64,000 nucleotides of DNA from the NCBI GenBank assembly GCA_017999645.1, contig JAGNLJ010000008.1, positions 1-64,000 on the forward strand, given 5' to 3'. Positions 59,301-64,000 of this stretch are shown piece after piece. Position 1 is the stretch's first letter. Each line of letters begins with the position of its first letter. A model generated the notes under the pieces. That model had not been told where the DNA came from, did not search any database, and was given only the letters and a program-made list of their open reading frames with translations. A program made the position numbers and the translations under genes. This DNA comes from Alphaproteobacteria bacterium (lineage in GTDB: Bacteria > Pseudomonadota > Alphaproteobacteria > Micavibrionales > Micavibrionaceae).

Positions 59301-61304
59301 GTTAAAAAATCGGCTGCCGCCACTACGCCGCCCGCAGAAAATCCAACGCCGGAAAGCACCGCTAAGAAATTGTCGCCGGAATTTCACGAGGATGTGGACA
59401 AACTTAAAAGACATGTCGGTCATCTGGAAGAGCCCTTCAAGCCCGGTGCTATTGAAACCATGCTTGACGAACGTGACATTCCGCGTTTGCCGCGCGCGGA
59501 AGTGGCCATGGATGCTTACAATGAGGCCAGCCTGCGCGAGCGGGCCCACGCGGTGCACACAGAAGAGCGTGGTCTTCGCGCCCAAAAAGAAGCGCTGGAA
59601 ATCAAATACCGAGAGATCGAGAAGAAAGAAGCGAAACTCAGGTCGAAGAGCAATGTATTCGAGGACGAAACGCGCGAAGAAAAAATCGAACACAAAAAAC
59701 TTGAAAAGCTCAGGAAAGAGTATGGCAAGCTTGAAAAAGCATATGATGAGCGCGTTGCCAGTCACAAGTCCGATGTCGAATCCCTGGCCAAGGACAGGGA
59801 AGGTCACAAGCAGCGCGGCATAGATCTCGATAACCAGGAAGACAAACTTAAAGCGCAGGAAAAAGCTCTTAATAAAAAATTTGCGGAATTCGAGAAGGAG
59901 AAACATACTCTTCCCAGCCATGAATATGAGCATCGCTGGCGTGATCTAGCGAAAGAGCGCGTGGATTTGCATGCCAAGGGCATGACCCTGGCCGAGCAGC
60001 GCGCCTATCACCAGGGAATACAGTTTCAATCTTTATCGGAACGTCCGGGCACGCCAACTACGGTCAATGTACGCGGTGCCTTCAACCAGACCAATGTTAC
60101 ACGCGGCCTCGGCGTTGGCGGTATAGGCCTCGGCGGATACGGCCTCTATAAATCCATCGAAGCCGGCGATACCGCAGGTGTTACCATTAATACGGGCAAC
60201 ATCCTGACCGGCGGCGCGGCACTATGGCAGACTTCCAGCGCCGTTGCTCCCAAACTGGTGACTTTCGTTGCAACCAAACTCAACATCCCGATGATAGTCG
60301 CCACGGGTGCTTACCAGGTTTACAGTGAAAAAGGCGAGTTCATCGATACAAATGCCGATGGCAGTCATTCCCTGGGCGACAGGGGCGCCCGCACGATCGC
60401 TGTAGCGGGAACGGTCGCCACCGGCGTGATTACAACCGTTGCAGGAGTTGCCGCTGCGCCTGCGGTTATACTTGTGGGCGGCGCTGCAATCGTCGGAGAA
60501 ACTGCTCTTGAAATGCGCCATTCCTACCGCGCGCATGAAGAAGTGAACAGGCTTAACAAGGAAGCGGCACAGGCCAAAATTACTACAGGCGGCCTGGATC
60601 GTGACAAGTCCGGCGTGCCGGTCGTACGCAATTACAGCAGCCTGACTGTTTTCGCTATTGATTACGCCAAGAAAACGAATGTTCAGGATCCTTACGAGCA
60701 TGTGAACAAAACGGATTACTCGGATCCGAAAACGTTGCGCAAGCTTGAGAAAGCTTTGGATAAACAGATCGCCGAACTGCACAAAACCATAAGCGACAAC
60801 AGTTCAGTCGTTCCCGACTGGATGAGAATCGTGGGTACGGATAGTGCGAATAAAAAAATGGCTGCGGAAAGGGAACTGGCACCGTTGGAAGCCGCGCGGA
60901 GAGAATTGGAAATCTTTAAACAGGATGTCGCCGCCCATAAAAAACATGACACGCAAAACAGCGGCTTGTTTACCAGCTGGTCGCGCGCCAACGAACAGTT
61001 AAGAGATGCGGCCAAAGGCGGATTTGATGCTCTCATTCTCAATGGATTTAACCGCGACGGCGACCGTAATCTGAGTGTTGATGAAATCAAGGCGGCCCTC
61101 GTAAATAGCGGAGTCAAATCGAGAGCGGAAATCGATACGGACCATGATGATATTATTTCTCACAAGGAGCTTGAGGAAGCGCTGCGACGCGGCCTGGATG
61201 GCGTGAAAGCCCTGGCTAAGGACCAGTTTGCCGAAGCATCAACGCCTGAGAGCAACACGCCGGCCGGTGTTGGCAGTGGCCCGGATATAAAGCCGAAAAA
61301 ATAA
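56343..61304 (+). CDS. 1653-residue EF-hand, coiled-coil protein of unknown function
   Basis: A very large acidic protein I do not recognise. There is no signal peptide. Residues 1-270 are helical; three low-complexity linkers rich in Thr, Ser and Pro follow (about 269-335, 426-475, 862-1002); a possible membrane helix lies near 653-670 (VGAVALGALALKKL). Long charged coiled coils span about 769-852 and 1009-1236. A Gly/Ala-rich hydrophobic block (about 1248-1390) could insert into a membrane. Near 1568-1612 are two EF-hand loops (NRDGDRNLSVDE, DTDHDDIISHKE), and DTNADGSHSLGD near 1339 is a third. AAGGG precedes the ATG. It has a strong terminator and stands alone. Confidence 0.8.
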   Translation: MADNPADQETMERSARFFAEAIDIHREHLDPEDTGYTSRHSKLDAELAGGSAEIQERLNTLEGDLKYHSDPGSISPEDKQLLLMYTENIIDSAIELSAARGEHAALGVLLKKGPKEGALEADQILNKGDLFAKLKIPENLREWFRENILAPTLAKDFSERKKYDQAMLEQVNSNIRTIERWNLAESEAHLSRYAAQIKFQTDNKNADAVKEAEDRYKDLAWKLQRQTRELFNDQVINGARSHGELKILYRLADKPAIGIQPVAEIAESTLLEPAIDVQTATAPTTESRQDQSTTGPADTAARADDPVSTQSNPPVGGSETGAQTLEQKTDAPATVDPKAGYETVMQILHKKGLALNSDYSAEAAEETLKKFVEYYLPLKSDDKIAPDDVDNLDSLTLAAELYHRADGNFEKMISPELFEDVLFTDPPARATLSPTVPPSIGGSGTGTSAGQTGSEVKTDTTGASTSDSKPNSPVITEAGLKTFAEMTKNLDYDALVQQMSNKAQNGKLPTMDIIALLDEELNPEAGTGYDHTLAKDEMRNFLKKSGLDPDQDVNLGDHDTIEKLAKLALAYRLSRGESKQGNPAKVAALYAPGDSSEKATLDTAVASFISALAKYHKKEEPKAEGEEEELENEGGGDGTPSQTQDSWFNPDADVNYMRVGAVALGALALKKLMKSRSAARQAVKDEKQKSEAKSDPKTKTETDNKAGDKKSADTEDAKTDKTGPKTAEEQIKTARAQVPGTETEEAARSNANENGVRRGQAQAVIDEGSSPEMDELNQKLLKLQQRDLKHREKKLDELKFERQKLKEKFEASPEKSETDKRLLKMLKNDIEKKQGKIENLRREIYDTETRLAGRSVTQQTRPVNPASASETRSAHPDGIQTNPSGEAQAQATRSAGGSTTSRGSVQATAVEELVPHTVLSGDDASHTPVTEQAIKSNGLASVKNNSAETQTTGASRPIETADPSTNGGRPAGTPVTQQQNPSASETVKKSAAATTPPAENPTPESTAKKLSPEFHEDVDKLKRHVGHLEEPFKPGAIETMLDERDIPRLPRAEVAMDAYNEASLRERAHAVHTEERGLRAQKEALEIKYREIEKKEAKLRSKSNVFEDETREEKIEHKKLEKLRKEYGKLEKAYDERVASHKSDVESLAKDREGHKQRGIDLDNQEDKLKAQEKALNKKFAEFEKEKHTLPSHEYEHRWRDLAKERVDLHAKGMTLAEQRAYHQGIQFQSLSERPGTPTTVNVRGAFNQTNVTRGLGVGGIGLGGYGLYKSIEAGDTAGVTINTGNILTGGAALWQTSSAVAPKLVTFVATKLNIPMIVATGAYQVYSEKGEFIDTNADGSHSLGDRGARTIAVAGTVATGVITTVAGVAAAPAVILVGGAAIVGETALEMRHSYRAHEEVNRLNKEAAQAKITTGGLDRDKSGVPVVRNYSSLTVFAIDYAKKTNVQDPYEHVNKTDYSDPKTLRKLEKALDKQIAELHKTISDNSSVVPDWMRIVGTDSANKKMAAERELAPLEAARRELEIFKQDVAAHKKHDTQNSGLFTSWSRANEQLRDAAKGGFDALILNGFNRDGDRNLSVDEIKAALVNSGVKSRAEIDTDHDDIISHKELEEALRRGLDGVKALAKDQFAEASTPESNTPAGVGSGPDIKPKK

Positions 61305-61318
61305 AAACAGATCACGAG

Positions 61319-61345
61319 AAAGGGAGCCATATGGCTCCCTTTTTT
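61319..61345 (+). terminator. Terminator after the 1653-residue gene
   Basis: AAAGGGAGCCAT pairs with ATGGCTCCCTTT, followed by a T-run to 61345. The A-run on the left makes it usable for dnaB from the other side, whose stop codon lies in it. Confidence 0.9.
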
Positions 61346-62828
61346 AATAGCGGTCTTCGTACTGACCCTGCTGCGCGAGGTCGGAGAAGCGCGTAAAGGT
61401 CGGGTTGAATTGTAACCTGACCGTGCCGATGGGGCCGTGACGCGCTTTTGCCACGATGCATTCGCCGACATTAAGCGCCTTGTCGCAGCGTTCCTGCCAT
61501 TTCATATGTTTCTCGGTGCCGGGTTCGGGTTCGGCGCGGCTTAAATAATATTCCTCGCGGTAGACGAACATGACGACGTCGGCATCCTGTTCAATGGAGC
61601 CAGATTCCCTGAGGTCGGAAAGCTGCGGGCGCTTGTCTTCGCGTTGTTCGACTTGTCTTGATAACTGCGAGAGCGCGAGAACGGGAATAGCAAGTTCTTT
61701 TGCAATACCCTTAAGGCCGCGCGTGATTTCAGAAACTTCCTGCACGCGGTTATCCAACCCCTGTTTCGAGCCTGTACCGCGGAGTAACTGCAAATAGTCG
61801 ACCACCAGAAGGCCAAGGCCGTGCTGGCGTTTTAACCGCCGCGCGCGCGTACGAATCGCGCTGATGGAAAGGCCCGGCGTGTCGTCGATATAAAGAGGGA
61901 CCTGGCTGAGGCGTTGCGAGGCTTCGGCGAAGGCGCGGAAATCGTCCTGCTTGATCGTGCCCTTGCGGATGGCGTCGCTCGCGATGTTGGATTGATCGGC
62001 GAGAATACGTGCAGCTAACTGGTCGGACGACATCTCCAGACTGAAGAAGCCGGTAATCGCGCCTTCCGCGCCGCCGGTTTCGGCGAATTTGTTCGCGGCG
62101 GCGAAAGCGATGTTGGTGGCAAGCGCGGTCTTTCCCATCGAGGGGCGCCCGGCGAGAATGAGCAGATCGGAATTCTGCAAGCCACCCAGAATTTTATCGA
62201 TATCGATCAGGCCCGTGGTGACGCCCGTGACGTTACCGTCAGACTTATAGGCTTTTTCTGCGTGCTCGATGGCGGCGAGAACAGATGTGCGGAGCGTGAC
62301 GAAATTGCCCTTCACCTCACCGGTTTCGGCAAGGTCAAACAGCCGCGCTTCGGCTTTTTCAATCGTGTCGGTCGCGGCGACGTCGATATCGTGATCGAAC
62401 GCGTCGTTGACGACTTCCTCGCCGATGGAAATCAGCTCACGCTTTAAATGCAGGTCGTAAATCGTGCGCGCGTAATCCTGCGCATTGATGACGCTCACCA
62501 CGCTGGCAGCGAGGTCGGCCAGATATTCCGCACCGCCAACCTCTTTCAGGTCATCATCTTTCTCGAAATAATTTTTCAGCGTGACGGGCGATGCGGTCTG
62601 GCCGCGATCGATCATTTTGACGACCGCTTCGAAAATTCTCTGGTGCGCGGGCAGGAAAAAATGCGCGGCCTTTAAAAAATCGCCGACCTTTTCATAGGCG
62701 CGGTTATCGACGAGCAGCGCGCCGAGCAATGCCTGCTCGGCATCCTGATTGTGCGGCAGGACGCGGTAGGAAACGGGGGACTCGCCGCTTTCGACCAGCG
62801 GCTTTTTTAAAGTGGCATATTGAACCAT
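61344..62828 (-). CDS. dnaB: Replicative DNA helicase
   Basis: Hexameric helicase of the replication fork, 494 residues. It has the N-terminal DnaB domain (HNQDAEQALLGALL), Walker A GRPSMGKTALATN near residue 225, Walker B LLVVDYLQLL, and SQLSRQVEQREDKRP further on. No intein. The ATG at 62828 directly follows the T-run of the rplI terminator and I see no ribosome site, so its expression signals are unusual. Confidence 0.96.
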   Translation of the reverse strand: MVQYATLKKPLVESGESPVSYRVLPHNQDAEQALLGALLVDNRAYEKVGDFLKAAHFFLPAHQRIFEAVVKMIDRGQTASPVTLKNYFEKDDDLKEVGGAEYLADLAASVVSVINAQDYARTIYDLHLKRELISIGEEVVNDAFDHDIDVAATDTIEKAEARLFDLAETGEVKGNFVTLRTSVLAAIEHAEKAYKSDGNVTGVTTGLIDIDKILGGLQNSDLLILAGRPSMGKTALATNIAFAAANKFAETGGAEGAITGFFSLEMSSDQLAARILADQSNIASDAIRKGTIKQDDFRAFAEASQRLSQVPLYIDDTPGLSISAIRTRARRLKRQHGLGLLVVDYLQLLRGTGSKQGLDNRVQEVSEITRGLKGIAKELAIPVLALSQLSRQVEQREDKRPQLSDLRESGSIEQDADVVMFVYREEYYLSRAEPEPGTEKHMKWQERCDKALNVGECIVAKARHGPIGTVRLQFNPTFTRFSDLAQQGQYEDRY

Positions 62829-62829
62829 G

Positions 62830-62869
62830 AAAAAAGGCTAGCAGAGGTTGAATCCCTCATGCCAGCCTT
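62830..62869 (-). terminator. Terminator after rplI, abutting dnaB
   Basis: On the minus strand AAGGCT (62864-62869) pairs with AGCCTT (62834-62839), with an inner GAGG/CCTC stem, and a T-run of six follows (A-run 62830-62835 as written). The dnaB ATG begins one base later, so read-through of this terminator may set dnaB expression. Confidence 0.75.
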
Positions 62870-62906
62870 ATATTTCTTTCCCCTGTGAATAAAGGGGATA
62901 AAGCCT

Positions 62907-63641
62907 TTATTCTTCTGTATTTTCCTCGGCTTCGCCTGCTTCCGGCTCGTCGGCCTTGCGGGCCTTCTTGCGTTCAGCGCGTGCCTTGGATTTAGCAGCC
63001 AGTTCAGCAGCCTCTTCGGACTCTTCAGCCGATTCAGCGGCTTCGCGTTCGCGGGTTGCTTCGAGGGCGTCTTCTTCCAGAACAGCTTCCAGGGCTTCTT
63101 CTTCCGAAGGCTCCTCGGCTGCTTGTTTCTTGCGGCTGTCCTCAGCGATGAGGGCCTTACCGGTTTTCGCCTGGATTTCAGCTTCTTCAACAGAGCGTGC
63201 AATGTTGATGACAACCGAGATCTTCACTTCCGGGTGCAGAAGGATATCGACGTTGAACAGGCCGACCGATTTGAAGTTCTGGTTCATCTGAACCATCGAA
63301 CGTTCGACCTTCTCGCCGGATGCCTTGGAGACCTGCTCGGCGATATCGCGCGACGTAACCGAACCGAACAGCTGTCCGGCTTCGGACGCCTGACGGATGA
63401 GCGGTGCCTTGATGCCGTCCAGTTTCTTGGCGACTTTCTCGGCGGCGGCGCGGCGCTTGTCGTTCTCAGCTTCCAGGACTTTTTTCTGGGCTTCGAAGTA
63501 AGCGATGTTTTCCTTGCTGGCGCGCAGGGCTTTTTTCTGCGGCAGCAGGTAATTACGCGCATAACCGGGACGAACAGAGACGACATCGCCCATGTTGCCG
63601 AGGCTTTCAACGCGTTCTAACAATACGACTTGTGTAGCCAT
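62907..63641 (-). CDS. rplI: 50S ribosomal protein L9, extended
   Basis: L9 binds 23S rRNA near the L1 stalk. The first 150 residues are typical: MATQVVLLERVESLGNMGDV, the long central helix with Lys and Glu, and the C-terminal domain around residues 80-148. A further 95 residues, rich in Glu, Ala, Lys and Arg, have no counterpart in standard L9. It follows rpsR by about 25 bases on the minus strand. Confidence 0.93.
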   Translation of the reverse strand: MATQVVLLERVESLGNMGDVVSVRPGYARNYLLPQKKALRASKENIAYFEAQKKVLEAENDKRRAAAEKVAKKLDGIKAPLIRQASEAGQLFGSVTSRDIAEQVSKASGEKVERSMVQMNQNFKSVGLFNVDILLHPEVKISVVINIARSVEEAEIQAKTGKALIAEDSRKKQAAEEPSEEEALEAVLEEDALEATREREAAESAEESEEAAELAAKSKARAERKKARKADEPEAGEAEENTEE

Positions 63642-63665
63642 TGTCTGGTTTCCTTTTCTCTGGCC

Positions 63666-64000
63666 TTATTCGCGGTCACGGGGAGCGCGGTCGCGCGGCG
63701 CGCCATCGCGGTCGCCACGGGAGCCGTATTCTCTCGGACCCTTATTGAACGGACGCTGGCCGCCTTCGCTCTCGGTGCGGACGTAAGGCAGGATCGCCAT
63801 GAAGCGGGCCTGCTTGATCGCCTTGGCGAGTTCACGCTGTTTCTTTTGCGAAACGGCGGTGATGCGGCTCGGGATGACCTTGCCACGCTCGGAAATATAG
63901 CGGTTCAGCATGCGCAGGTCTTTCCAGTCGATCGCCGGCGCATTCGGGCCGGAGAACGGACAGGTTTTCCTGCGGCGGAAAAACGGACGTTTTACGTTTG
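63666..64000 (-). CDS. rpsR: 30S ribosomal protein S18 (partial)
   Basis: The reading frame enters from the right edge of the window. It reads [14 protein letters not shown], then [20 protein letters not shown] and PSRITAV, the S18 core, and ends with a tail rich in Arg, Asp and Gly ([12 protein letters not shown]). The N-terminus is beyond 64000. rpsF is expected upstream in the same operon. Confidence 0.93.
   Translation of the reverse strand, partial: NVKRPFFRRRKTCPFSGPNAPAIDWKDLRMLNRYISERGKVIPSRITAVSQKKQRELAKAIKQARFMAILPYVRTESEGGQRPFNKGPREYGSRGDRDGAPRDRAPRDRE

Overview
The window is a stretch of alphaproteobacterial chromosome interrupted by about 30 kb of foreign DNA. The class assignment rests on a GcrA cell-cycle regulator, an rpoZ-rel pair, a LexA-type box of the alphaproteobacterial form GAAC-N7-GAAC, and the gene orders acpS-lepB-rnc-era and rpsR-rplI-dnaB-alr. 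I cannot name the genus. The chromosomal genes are moderately GC-rich. Most of the inserted DNA, especially 26280-26420, 30700-32260 and 35100-38930, is visibly richer in A and T.

Layout. (1) 1-19606, core chromosome: rpmI-rplT, pheS-pheT, apt, acpS-lepB-rnc-era, gcrA, a double cold-shock protein, an acyl-CoA ligase, rpoZ-rel, a family 5-type uracil-DNA glycosylase, leuA with a small Trm112-type gene, a LON-domain protein, a CnoX-like thioredoxin, a ProX-like deacylase, two small unknown genes and tRNA-Gly(GCC). (2) 19607-32458, element 1: a tyrosine integrase beside the tRNA, an AlpA-like protein, a RepA-like ATPase with short direct repeats, a two-gene operon of a proteasome-like Ntn hydrolase and a YwgA/Panacea-like protein, an IS1595-type transposase remnant, a DUF3800 protein, a DNA-damage cassette (Y-family polymerase, small Cys protein, SRAP protein) around a LexA box, and three membrane genes. 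(3) 32459-49239, element 2: a second integrase, DUF3147, GIY-YIG, a SecD-P1-like protein, an XRE pair, a lipoprotein, a compact polymerase-like protein, about 700 bp of hairpin-rich gene-free DNA, an arsenic operon (arsR-DUF6428-arsC-aqpS), and a zinc/cobalt/cadmium block (CDF exporter, EF-hand protein, czcCBA, Cys-rich czcI-like gene). (4) 49240-64000: a lipoprotein gene of uncertain origin, then core genes again: PBP1A, mlaF-mlaE, a VanX-like peptidase, alr, a 1653-residue unknown protein, dnaB, rplI and rpsR (cut by the window edge).

The two elements sit in tandem at the 3' end of tRNA-Gly. The last 21 bases of the tRNA recur exactly at 49219-49239, and a copy lacking two bases lies between the elements at 32441. 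Each element has its own short repeats near both ends, which look like integrase arm sites. Sequence to the right of the last copy resembles the left end of element 2, hinting at an older third insertion.

Most likely new biology: the Ntn hydrolase operon (25120-26279), the polymerase-like protein with the structured region upstream (36906-38934), and the 1653-residue EF-hand, coiled-coil protein inserted between dnaB and alr. Family calls come from motifs read by eye; no search was run.
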